Source of the DNA: Arabidopsis thaliana
Taxonomy: Eukaryota > Streptophyta > Magnoliopsida > Brassicales > Brassicaceae
Length of the DNA: 64,000 nt
NCBI RefSeq assembly: GCF_000001735.4
Contig: NC_003074.8
Span: 15,135,261-15,199,260, forward strand
Direction of reading: 5' to 3'
Shown: piece after piece, positions 24,509 to 34,434 of the stretch
Layout of the letters: the number at the start of each line of letters is the position of its first letter
Position numbering within the stretch: position 1 is the stretch's first letter
Program-made: the position numbers and the translations under genes
The notes under the pieces: model-generated
What the model was told of the DNA's origin: nothing
Seen by the model: only the letters and a program-made list of their open reading frames with translations
Database searches by the model: none

Positions 24509-26096
24509 TGATATGTCTATAATTTGCATGATTTAGGCATTCATTCTTCACCACTTTGTCATTGTTTCATCCACATTTCATCTCATTAGGAGTCGTTTTA
24601 GTGTGTTTTGCATACTTAGGACGATTTTGCATTAGGATTGCATACTTTGGATGCTTTTGGAGTTCAAACAGAGGAGAAATAGAACAGAAAGTCAGAATGC
24701 CCAATGACGCCTTCCGCAAAAGTACTCTACCGCAGCCTCGGATCCCTGCCAGGGCAAATCACTCTATCGCAACCCCGGAGAAGCTAGCAGCTCAGTTTCA
24801 CTCAATCGCGAAGTCGGAGGAATCACCCCATCAGAACCACTCGATCACCAGGAGGCCTATCTGCTCGTTTTGCACTTAACCAGACAAGGTGAGAACGAAG
24901 AAGATAATTGAAGCCGAAGTAACCACTCGATCACCACCTCATCACATCCACCCGATCGCACTCGATCACAGGGTCGCAGGACCATTCAATCTCGTCTTCA
25001 CTACATACCACTCGATCGCAAGGCGGAGTCCCTGAAGCCCAGTTTGATCAATGACATACTCGATCACAGGGAAGCTCATTTCAGCCCATCAGATGCCAAT
25101 GACACATTCGATCGCAGGGTCATGACGTGAAGATTCGATATATATCTAGTTTCCTTATTTGTTTCATTTTCCCTTATATAAGTAGCCTCTTAGGGTTTTC
25201 ATTAGGGCATCCCGTTTTTCATCCAACTTTTATATTTCGCAACTTTCATAGCCGCAGTGTTTCTCCTGCGACTTTGTATTCACTTTCAAGTATTGTATAT
25301 TCAGTTTTCGTTTAAGTCTTTCATCATTTCTGTTATCAAGTTTTCAATCGTTGCTTTGCTATTGTCTTTGATTATGTCTAAGTAGTGAACCGTATTTCTA
25401 AGGATGGGATAGATTAGTTGTGGTTTACTTAGTCGTTTTAGGTGGTTGAGTTTAGAATACTAGAATCCCTTTTGGATTAGTTGCGCTTATTGCTTGTTTC
25501 AGTGGCTAATGTGGAATATGAGTCCAGACGTCCAACGCTCAGAATGTGTTTAATGGGCGTTGGATCCTATTAATTCCAGAGATATCTGCCTCTACCCCAA
25601 GGGATTGGTTGTAGAGAGGGTATTGGCTTTAACAAGTTGATTCGATTATGCCTGCTTAGTTAGAGATCGCTAATGAGAATTAGGTCAGTGTCTAGCTTTG
25701 CTTGAGGATTTCCATCACGGGAGTGAATTAATCTGTTGTTGAACTTGTTGTCTAGGGATAGCTTCTGTGAAGTTTTGTCAACCATTTGAATAGATTAAGG
25801 AGACCACATTATTCGATTATCCCATCCTTAGGAATCGTTTATCCATTTGACTGCCTGTTATCATTTCTGCTTTGTTATTCACCTGTCTGTTATTGTCATT
25901 TCTGTTTTTAGTTTCATTTCATTTCTGTTTTTGCATACTAGGACTGTTAGAACCAACCAACTCTCTGCTCGGCTTGACTTAGAGCTTTCTAATTATATCT
26001 CATATGTTTGCATTACACCGGATTGGATTGACAACCTAAAATACTACAACGACAGGATAGTGTTTTAGGATTAATTGAGTAAAAATCCTACTATCA
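24509..26096 (+). repeat. 3' LTR of Athila A
   Basis: Starts TGATATGTC and ends CTACTATCA. It contains repeated CACTCGATCGCA-type motifs (about 24,770-25,120) and a TATA-like CTTATATAAGTAG near 25,174, the likely U3 promoter. It is followed by the MULE sequence with a 5-bp target duplication. Confidence 0.9.
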
Positions 26097-26725
26097 CTTG
26101 GTGGTTTAAATCCAGGAGGAAAAAAATAGCTAGAACTGTTGGAGACATACCTATTGCGGTTGAAAGGGAACTTATGAAGCGGTTCAAAGGTGCATTAGGT
26201 ATGTCTGTTTCGGCTGTTGGGAGATGGGATTTCGAAGTAGTTGCAAAGGTTGGAGAACAATTCCACGTCTCTTTGGAGCAACAGACTTGTACTTGCTTGG
26301 AGTTTCAGAAGATCAGAATTCCCTTTACCCATGCAATGGTTGTAGCTCATGATAGGGGTTTGGAATTCAGAACTTTGGTTGGAGAGATGCATAGGTTAGG
26401 AATGTGGGCACCAACGGTACAAGAACCTATCCTCCTTGTACGCGATCCATCGGAGGTGGATGTCCGTAAGAATATAAGGGTTCTCTGTTTAATGCCTCCG
26501 AAAATAAATATAACTCTAGGAGACCTCCAAAGCTGCGGATACATTCAGTTGGGGAATATGAGGTCAGTTATTTTATATATATCCATATTTTTTGTATATA
26601 ATTCAAATGTTACAATACTTTTCTGTCCTCTGTAGGGAAATAATAAGTCTTAATTTCCTAATAAGTGTGGAAGATGTGGAGGTATAGGTCACAATCGTGT
26701 TACGTGCAAGAATCTCCTTGGGTGA
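26097..26725 (+). pseudogene. MULE transposase, right part (SWIM and zinc knuckle)
   Basis: The C-terminal part of the transposase split at 1016. It opens with the 5-bp target duplication (CTTGG against CTAGG at 1012-1016) and continues the same protein family: a basic WFKSRRKK stretch, then a SWIM zinc-finger region CTCLEFQKIRIPFTHAM (about 26,289-26,340), where the usual third Cys is Phe, so the finger looks degenerate. A zinc knuckle CGRCGGIGHNRVTC (C-x2-C-x4-H-x4-C) lies at about 26,667-26,708 and is followed by a stop at 26,723-26,725. The stretch between about 26,568 and 26,635 reads like an intron (GT...AG). With the left part this defines one MULE interrupted by 25 kb of later insertions. 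Confidence 0.88.
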
Positions 26726-26771
26726 CACTATGGAATCTTTCAAAGATTTGGGAAGTTTTTTGTTTATCTAT

Positions 26772-26893
26772 GGAGGAGGTTCTTGGCAGGGGACGTTTTT
26801 GGTTTCAGTAATATCGGTGGCCATTTATATGAGTGTGGTTATCAATGGAGGAGGTTTTTGGCAGGGGACGTTTTTGGTTTTAGTAATATTGTT
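26772..26893 (+). repeat. Short tandem duplication in the MULE
   Basis: A segment of about 40 bp containing GGCAGGGGACGTTTTTGGTT occurs twice, starting near 26,776 and 26,851, separated by about 35 bp of other sequence. It sits between the transposase stop and the F-box-like fragment and looks like a local duplication. Confidence 0.6.
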
Positions 26894-26910
26894 ATACATT
26901 CATATGAAAT

Positions 26911-27362
26911 ATGTTTGTAGACAATTTTCATAACAAGACCGCCATATATTATGAAGGGCTAAGGGTGGTGGCTGAATGTTGTGACATCCCCGCTGGTATT
27001 GAGCTTCTAGCGCAGTTAGTCCCAGAGGATGGCGCTGCAACAATAGCTTGTGGTATCTTCTCTATGTGTGTTGGAAATGAGGCTATGGCGGTACATTTTC
27101 TTGAGCAGTTCGGGATGTTCCATGTTCCGTTAAGGACACAGAAAGTCAGGCGGTGGGGAGAGGAGTTGGTGAGGGAGTTACGACCTTATCGGAGGATAAG
27201 CCACGCTTCCTACCGGAAGACATTTCTCTATCCTTATTGCAAATGTATCCCGTCGCCGGATTGTGCGCAATGGACTATGATGTTGGTTCAAGAGGTTTTG
27301 AGAACTTTTGCAATGATTGTTATCTATGGTGGTTGTCAAGGAAGGTATGTCAAATGATTTGA
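26911..27362 (+). pseudogene. F-box family (At2g35280-like) fragment inside the MULE
   Basis: A stretch of about 150 codons between the MULE transposase and its Ulp1-like gene. It reads AIYYEGLRVVAE, then CDIPAGIELLAQL, then AATIACGIFSMCVGNEAMAVHFLEQF, which resembles the Sel1-like repeat part of crucifer F-box proteins of the At1g67623/At2g35280 type. A Cys-rich tail, GFENFCNDCYLWWL, appears in another frame near 27,290-27,340, so at least one frameshift separates the two parts. No F-box is visible upstream. I infer a host gene fragment captured by the transposon (Pack-MULE style); it could also be a host gene the MULE landed beside. The family call comes from pattern memory only. Confidence 0.45.
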
Positions 27363-28312
27363 AGTGAGGCTCGTTAATTTTTCTGCTGGACCAATGTTCA
27401 AATTATCTTATGTTTATGTGGATGTAATTTGTTTTTATTATCCTCTTGTATAACTATAGTTCTTGGTATTTTATCTTAGTTTTTTGTATAATTATTGTAT
27501 TAAATTGTTTTACCACTTTTTGGATGTATACTATTGGGTTTTGTTATATATTTTTTCCATGAGTTTTGGAACATTGCCTTCTATGGGATAAATGTTAACT
27601 CACAAATAGTGTTGACTGATTAATCAACATCTTTTGAAGGAACAAGGTGTGTGATATTTTTCGTTTATGTTGTGAGGAGGTGAGAACTCAAAAGTTCTGA
27701 TATGTTTAAGATATGATTGAAACTTCAGAATAGACCATCTACTTGTATATCGTAGACAATGGAAAACGAATTTTAATTTACATTAAGTGCGGGTGACATT
27801 ATCCGCTTGGTCTATTTCTATTAATAAAAACATTGTCTCTATCAACAAAGTACAACATTATATATAAGCTCCAAATATAGTTTTACTCTACATATATTTC
27901 ACAACTTATATACAAGGCTCTAAACTAATAACTAGTAGTTGTATATTTGTACTAAACAAATAAACATTACAGATATTACACCAATTATCATAAGTCTCTG
28001 TAGTTGTATATCTGTACAGTCCTCAGTCTGCATCCGCTTTGTTGTCTTAGTCATATTTTTCACACTGTTCTGAATTTCTACGTAACTGTAGAGAATGTGT
28101 TTCCTATATGTACGGGCGACTAGATGTACATATAGCCTATTCGGACAGCTAGCATAATTAGGTTCAAGATACAAAATACAAATTAGTTTTGTTAACAAAA
28201 TATAAAATTAAATGACAAAGTACAGATTGCTGACATAATTAGGTTTAAAATACAAATAACATCCTACCAATTCAATATTACACAAATTATATATAAGTCT
28301 CTTGACATAAAA
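27363..28312. other. AT-rich spacer between the two MULE genes
   Basis: No coding signal recognised on either strand. The stretch lies between the plus-strand transposase and F-box-like pieces and the minus-strand Ulp1-like gene, the usual place for the convergent 3' ends of MULE genes. Confidence 0.6.
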
Positions 28313-28960
28313 CTAGTACTCGTCCTCACATTCAACAAAAATATCATAAGTATCCATCGCATATACCTTCCTAATGCGAGTCACCACCACATCTGTTATC
28401 GCTGACATGTCTGCGTAATCCATACCATGAGCATGCATCTCAAGAAACTTGCATGCTACAGGCCCACAATGTACAATCGTGTTATAGGTGAACATGTGAA
28501 AGGCTCCGTTGTCATGTCCTTTGTAAGAGTATGGCAGCAATACCTCTTTAGGACCCACATAATGTTATCCATGATTGGTGTCATTAGAAACACCACAGCC
28601 TCTTCTGGAGTTGGGGACATGAAGGAGTCTAAGATATCAATGTGTCGCAGCTTCAAGTTGATTACCAATCCAACCCAGTGAGAACATCCCCAGTTCATTG
28701 AGACGTAGACAATATCGACATGAAATTCTGAATTCATGTAAATCCCAGTAGATTTCCCTGATACATATGCCTTCACTGATGACCCTCAGTCGTACTTTGC
28801 CTTGTCCTCGCATTTCACAAAATCATCGTGGTGTGTTGATAGAAGCATTGCAAACCATGTATCAATGATGGTTACCCTCCTTAAAATGTATGCTCTCCCC
28901 CGGCGCCTCATCAACATTCCTGTTAGTAGCTGCATATGCTGTATCATATAGTAATATTAC
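28313..28960 (-). pseudogene. Ulp1-like (C48) cysteine protease domain of a KAONASHI-type MULE
   Basis: The C-terminal catalytic part of a SUMO/ubiquitin-like protease homologue on the strand opposite to the transposase. The catalytic triad is visible: His in CSHWVGLVINL and Asp in RHIDILDSF (about 28,590-28,690), and Cys in TIVHCGPVACKFLEMHAHG (about 28,430-28,490). The Cys block is in a different frame from the His/Asp block, and there is a stop upstream near 28,785, so it is broken. A preceding TWFAMLLSTHHDDF segment (about 28,810-28,860) fits the same family. MULEs that carry Ulp1-like genes are known in Arabidopsis as KAONASHI. Whether the ancestral protein removed SUMO or acted on the transposon itself is unknown. 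Confidence 0.8.
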
Positions 28961-30399
28961 CTCATCAGGATTCCTCTCAAGTTGATGTAGACAATAAATA
29001 TATCTCTATTTTACTAAATTTACCTTTGTTGAGACCCACGTCTCCTTTCTTGCAATGTCCAAGAAGTGGTTATTACCCACTTTGTGACCAGTGCAAATTG
29101 TGAATTCTCTGTATTAAAGAAAGATAGGTTTTCAAACCAAAAATCTTATTGACAAACAAGTTTATTGTTTATACAAGGAACAAACCTGGCTCGATCATCT
29201 TCAAGCAACTCTTTAAATGCCTTGAACTCTTCTTCATCCAACTGGGGGAGAGGTGTGTAAGCAGGTTACTTGGTTCTGCTCTTAAACAGAGCACTAATCA
29301 TGGGATCTACGCTATACTCCGCTGTGTCGAGGAAGCGAGAGCACCTAGGAACACGCTTATCCGGAAGCGGCTGACGGATATTGGTCCTCTCTTGAACAAA
29401 ATAAGCAGGTGATGATGCAACAATCGAGGATAAATTGCGGTATTTAACCTCATCAAAGGCAAAATCCTTGTGCGTGTCGGGAATAACATGTCATAATAAT
29501 AGTATTCCAAACCGAAAACAGGTTACTCAATGAATATATAAGAATATAGGAATTGGATGAGGAACATTCCGGTCTTCATAATTCTAAACCTGAGCTATTG
29601 GTGTTACTAGTGAACAAGGAGTCAGCGTAGGCGAACCAGCAATTATTTCTTCCTCAAACAATTTTTCTTGAGTCTCTATAACAGTGGGGTTGGGAATGTT
29701 TGGAATACGAGAGGTAGTCTCCTTTGTATGGATTATTTGTGTTTTTAAAACCAGTGTAAGAGCTTCAGAAATGTATGATTGATTAGGACATCAAAGAACT
29801 GGATACAACGAATATTGTCAAAGTATTACCTAAGCAAATATATCATCCTCAACGGCTTCGCTCTCTGGATCTTTTGCATTGGCGGTTGGAATAGGAGAGG
29901 AAGAAATCTCTGTAGTAATTTTCTATATTGTCCAACAAACACATAAGATGAACAGCAATGGGAAATTAATACAACAAGACATAAGAGGGTCGTCAATACT
30001 TTTTAAGTAATACCTCTAAAATACTCTTTGCAGACCCATAAAGATCCCACACACCATCAGAGGCTTCTAAATTCACATTTTGTCCACCATCTCTACGAAT
30101 GTGGTCGTCATCTTCATCTGGCCAAGAGAGATCTCCGTTCACTGCTTCTGACTGGTATAGTGTGTATTCCACTGATAACTGTAAAATTCATAAAACAAAA
30201 TTACTAGGTAAACTATGCATCAAATGAATGTATCCATCACTCTAAAACTTAACTATACCAGTATATATAAACAGTATTTAATGTTACTTACATTAGCAGC
30301 GTTTTCAACGTCAATAACATCTTACTCCCGGAGAAAGATGGTGCGACCAAGATCAACTGCAGGCCTTTGGATAAAATTTCTGAAATATGTAGGCTCTTT
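28961..30399 (-). other. Linker region of the DUF1985-Ulp1 pseudogene
   Basis: No domain recognised. The stretch lies between the DUF1985 and protease parts of one decayed transposon gene and is presumed to be its intron and linker sequence. Confidence 0.4.
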
Positions 30400-31130
30400 A
30401 ATCCTACTACAAAGAGCATGAACGGAGTTGAGGACTTGGAGTTGAAGTGCAAGACGAAACCCGTATTAGCAACTGCTTCTTTTTTAGATAGCTGGCTCTT
30501 GAGTTCTGCAATAGGATATGTTTCCCCAGCGGAAGGGCCAAACCTTTCCATTGTTGATTCAAAAGCTACTCTCCCCCATGGGTAGCTCATAAAGAATTCC
30601 AAATCATGAAGCATCTCGACAAATGGGCCACTTACCCGATGTTGTTTTGTGTTGCTGCAAACAACAATCCCATCAATCAAGACTATTAATGCGAGACTCA
30701 GCATCTTCCATGTCGAGAATCACTTTCGAGACTCAGCATTAACATCTCCCCTTAGCATGTCAATAACATCCATGACTGTCATTACACACTTCTCCCCAAA
30801 TAGACGATTCCAAACAGACAGATATGCAGGATCTTGGTGATCTTCCTTCTCAAAATTCCTTGGAAACTTATCACAATTCAGGCCAGTTGTGATTTGGAAT
30901 TCCCGGAGAGAGAAGCGGAGTGGAAACCCTCAATATACAATCCACAATTCATGCTTCCGTTGTGTCAAAAATTGTGTAGCAAGCATCGCGTGAATCAACT
31001 TTGCAGAATGAGAACACCTTGCAACAGGCAGTTCAAACAATTTTTTGAACTAGGAACTAAGCAGCACATCCCAAGTCTTGAAGCCCTCCAATAGTTCCAC
31101 CAGCGTGCCAAGATATTCCGGCTTCGAGTA
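30400..31130 (-). pseudogene. DUF1985 domain, N-terminal part of the MULE Ulp1-like gene
   Basis: Upstream of the Ulp1-like domain on the same strand. From about 31,127 downwards it reads SKPEYLGTLVELLEGF, KLFELPVARCSHSAKLIHAML, PLRFSLREFQITTGLNCDKF, and then FFMSYPWGRVAFESTM near 30,560-30,600, all typical of DUF1985, a plant-specific domain found N-terminal to transposon-borne Ulp1 domains. Two or more stops interrupt it, including one after VLLSS near 31,040 and one after HELWIVY near 30,930. The 1.4 kb between this block and the protease domain shows no clear domain and probably held introns and low-complexity linker. Just beyond its upstream edge starts the 185-bp tandem repeat. Confidence 0.78.
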
Positions 31131-31139
31131 TATGTTGAG

Positions 31140-31996
31140 GCGAGCTTTATCTAGAAATCTATCGGGTTCGAGGATTCATCGACCAGGAGTTATAATCGTC
31201 GACGGGGTCCGAGAATTCGTCGACCAGTGCGAGGATTGGTCGAGGATTCGTCGACTAGGTGTTGGAATCATCGACCGGTACGGAGAACTCGTTGACCAGG
31301 ATGGCGGAATCCTCAACCAGGACGAGAGATGGTCGAGGAAAATCTATCGTGTTCGAGGATTCATCGACCAGGGGTTGAAATCGTCAACCAGATCCGAGAA
31401 TTCGTCGATCAAAACGAGGAGTAGTTGAGGATTCGTCGACCAGGTGTTGGAATCGTCGACCGGTACCGAGAATTCGTCGATCAGGACGGCGGAATCCTCG
31501 ACCAGTGCGAGGAATGGTCGAGGAAAATCTATCGGGGTTGAGGAGTCATCGACCAGGAGTTGAAATTGTCGACCGGGTCTGAGAATTCGTCGACCAGGAC
31601 AAGGAGTGGTCGAGGATTCGTCGACCAGGTGTTGGAATCGTTGTTCGGTACCGAGAATTCTTCGACCAGAACGGCGGAATCCTCGACCAGTACGAGGAAT
31701 GGTCGAGGAGAATCTATCGGGTTCGAGGATTCATCGACCAGGAATTGAAATCGTCGACCGGGTCCGAGAATTCGACGACCAGGACAAGGAGTGGTCGAGG
31801 ATTCATCGACTATGTGTTGGAATCGTCGACCGGTACTGAGAATTCGTCAACCAGGACGGCGGAATCCTCGACTAGGACGAAGAATGGTCGAAGTAAATCT
31901 ATCGTGTTCGAGGATTCATCGACTAGGGGTTGAAATCATCGCCCAGGGATGCAGAATCCTCGACTGGGTCCAAAATTCGTCGACCAGGACGGCCGG
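31140..31996. repeat. 185-bp tandem repeat rich in GTCGACC
   Basis: The marker AATCTATCG recurs with its ATCT at 31,157, 31,342, 31,527, 31,712 and 31,897, an exact period of 185 bp, giving four full units and a partial fifth. Each unit is built from shorter blocks carrying TCGTCGACCAGG-like cores (about 30 across the array). It is not the AT-rich 180-bp crucifer centromere satellite. It starts where the DUF1985 sequence of the MULE gene ends. Confidence 0.92.
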
Positions 31997-32589
31997 ATGT
32001 CTGACAAAAAAAAAAGTTATCGAATAACTTTCGAAAATCATCGGATGTGATTCAATGTTTTGTGATCGAAACTTTTAAAACACATCGATAAAGAGTTTAG
32101 GATGTCCAGTTTGCATCAAATTTGCCCACGGAGCCCCAGCTAGACCATGAAAATCCGATGTTGTATCAAGTCAAATGACCTAGCTAGAGGTGTCGGAAAA
32201 TTACGTAAATTTACCAGAACATAGGATTCACTATCCTTATGAAGCATGCCAAAAACAATTTTCAAATTCCAAGTATTTTTAATTTTTTGGCACCGGTGTC
32301 ACCTCAGAAATTTCAATGTTTGTTGGTGCCAAGTCGGAAAAAGGATATAAAGCTATATAGGGGGTGGGTGTTGAGGGAGTCTGGGCAGTCCATGGGAACC
32401 CCCTTACTCGGTTCGGACTTGGGTAGCGATCGAGGGATACTATCGGATACCGACACGAGGAATGACCGACCAACCGTCCGACCAACCGACCGTCCGACTG
32501 ACTGTCCGACCGACTATCGACTTTTCCGACAATCGGCTTTTTTGCCTTTTTTGAGTTTTACAGCAGTTTTCAGACAAAAATTGATGAAT
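31997..32589. other. Spacer with CCGACC-type simple repeat
   Basis: No gene seen. At 32,462-32,515 there is a short degenerate run of CCGACC/CCGTCCGACT units. The rest is unique-looking and unrecognised. Confidence 0.5.
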
Positions 32590-33055
32590 CGTCGAGGAGA
32601 ATGGGCTTGCCTAGCGTGGGCTACCATTAATTCTTCGAGGCGTTAAGGTGGCGGTGGTATAAAAGTGTCGGAGTTTTTTCTGCAATTCTCAGACAAAAAT
32701 TGTTGAGTGGTCGAGAAGAATGGGCATGTCATGTGTCGGCTGACATGGATTCTTCGAGGCCTAGGGTTGGCGGTATATAACTTTTGCGCATGATATTACC
32801 GAGATGTCCCCACGGGCATCGTTTCACCTCGTCGCCGAAGAGAATGGGCGTGTCATGCATGAGCTGACATGGATTCTCCTAGGCCGTTTGGGTGGCGGTA
32901 TAATCATCTTGCGCACGAAATACCGAGATGTCCCCATGGGCATCGATTCCATTCGCCTAGGTTGAATGGGCGTGCTTTGTTGGAAAGCATGGATCCGCCT
33001 AGGCTGTCACGGTTGTGGGCGAGGTGTGAGTATCGCCCATGGGCAATAATTTTGA
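32590..33055. repeat. Degenerate tandem repeat of about 120 bp, four copies
   Basis: The core (A)GAATGGGC(G/A)TG recurs near 32,599, 32,718, 32,841 and 32,964 (spacings about 119-123). Each copy is followed by an AGCATGGAT(T/C)C-like block, then GGTGGCGGTATA and CCGAGATGTCCCCA(C/T)GGGCAT. Confidence 0.7.
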
Positions 33056-33463
33056 GTAGCACTTCATAATACTCGGACTGGAGCGATTGGAATCTTCGAT
33101 TAAGGTGCTTTCTTCTTCGTCATTTCTCTGAGATTTCGGACCCAAGAGAGAAAAAAACTGTAAAACAGTTGTCTGAGGGAAGAGAAATATGAAGCGTCAA
33201 CAGGGAAACCTCGATTTCGGTTTCAGTGGCATTAATCGTAAATATGTGTGCTTCAGAGTGGCAAAATGGGTCTCACAAAAAAATATACAGTAACGACCTG
33301 TAGTACAAACAAGATATTAAATAGTAACTGTACTAATTTTCTAATTATTTTCCAGAAACGTATTAGTTCTCAAACAAACTCTATAATTAACTGAAGTATT
33401 TTTCTTCCAACAAAAAAAAGTTAGATATTAAACGACAAAATAAAAAATAAATGATGTATTTTT
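33056..33463. other. Unrecognised spacer
   Basis: No coding frame or repeat recognised on either strand. Confidence 0.5.
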
Positions 33464-34111
33464 TGGGTTTTTCCCCTTTATCAAAGAACCCATTTATTCA
33501 CCCCCTTTTGATGACCAATTAGAATTTGACATGTCATCTGATTAAGAAAATTAAAATAATTAATAATATCAATATAAAATAATTAAATTAAATCATTAAA
33601 AACTCATTCTTTTGTAAATCCAAACTAATAGATAATCTCGTTTGATTACAAAATCTAAACCCTAATTCTCATTTGTAAACCCAAACCGCCATTTAAACTC
33701 ATTTAACCGTAAAAAACTAAACCCTAATCGTACTTTCTAAACCCAAACCGACATTTAAACTCGTTTAATTGTAAAATCTAAATCCGTTTCTAAACCCAAA
33801 CTAATATTTAACCTCGTTTAATCATAAAATCTAAAGCAAAATCGTACTTTCTAAAGCCAAACTAATATTTAATTTCGTTTAATTGTAAAATTTAAAATCT
33901 GTTTATAAAGCCAAACCGATATTTAACCTTGTTTAATTATAATAATTAAATCAGACCTTTTCTAATAAATCCAAACCGATAAGTAATTTCGTTTTAGTGG
34001 TAAATTAGATTTTATAATTAATTTTTTTATTATTATTATTAGGTGTCAGATTCTAATTGGCTAAAATAAAAGGGGTGAATGAATGGGTTCACCCCTTAGG
34101 GGGTGAACCCA
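33464..34111. mobile_element. MITE with hAT-like target duplication and internal repeats
   Basis: Ends are inverted: TGGGTTTTTCCCC...GAACCCATTTATTCACCCC on the left answers TGGGTTCACCCC...GAACCCATTCATTCACCCC read from the right, continuing into CCAATTAGAAT(T/C)TGACA. GTATTTTT flanks both sides (33,456-33,463 and 34,113-34,120), a duplication of 7-8 bp as for hAT elements. The middle (33,600-33,990) holds about six degenerate copies of a 60-70 bp unit with CTAAACCCAAAC and TTTAACCTCGTTTAAT. It has no transposase and must have been moved in trans. Confidence 0.75.
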
Positions 34112-34120
34112 AGTATTTTT

Positions 34121-34434
34121 CTTTATCAAATAAGTCGGAGGTCTAAAATCAAAATAAAAGAATGATTTGAAAAATAAAATAAACAAGCTAAGAGTACAAA
34201 AAATAATTTTAGAACCGAACTTATAGTCTTACCTCAAAAATCCATTGTTGTTGGTATAAGGTTAAACTGCAAAAAAGCAGGAAATCAAATTACAGATTTT
34301 GGCAGAAACATATGGCATTTCGATTTTAGCGGAGAATGCGGGTTTACGATTTTAGCTAAAAACAAGGTTTTGCGATTTTAGCGGAATTTAGTTTTAATGT
34401 ATTTAATCGTTTACTCTTTTATTTTAGCGATTAA
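34121..34434. other. AT-rich spacer
   Basis: No gene. CGATTTTAGC occurs three times between 34,320 and 34,385. Confidence 0.4.

Larger units (their letters stand above)
1017..26096 (+). mobile_element. Athila-lineage LTR retrotransposon A (nested fossil)
   Basis: A Ty3/gypsy element of the Athila lineage, inserted in the MULE transposase with a 5-bp target duplication (CTAGG at 1012-1016, CTTGG at 26,097-26,101). Parts in order: 5' LTR, tRNA-Asp type primer site, gag remnant, the inserted Athila B (2202-18,773), more gag, an aspartic protease region, a non-coding leader, an Athila ORF-1 gene, a polypurine tract and the 3' LTR. No reverse transcriptase or integrase is seen. The alignable parts of the LTRs differ at about 37 of 860 positions by eye, suggesting an age of roughly 1.5-3 million years at commonly used plant rates. 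It is broken in several places. Confidence 0.92.

Noticed and set aside
31078-31933. Overlapping plus-strand reading frames with repeated peptides (EFVDQD, SRIHRPG)
   Set aside because: They lie in the 185-bp tandem repeat. 185 is not a multiple of 3, so each unit is read in a different frame; open frames reflect few stops in CG-rich DNA, not a protein.
31140-31996. Centromere satellite (CEN180-type)
   Set aside because: The period is near 180 but the sequence is CG-rich and lacks the AAGCTTCTTC-type centromere motifs.
33650-33740. AAACCCTAA telomere-like units
   Set aside because: Only isolated single units inside the MITE's internal repeat; no tandem telomere run.
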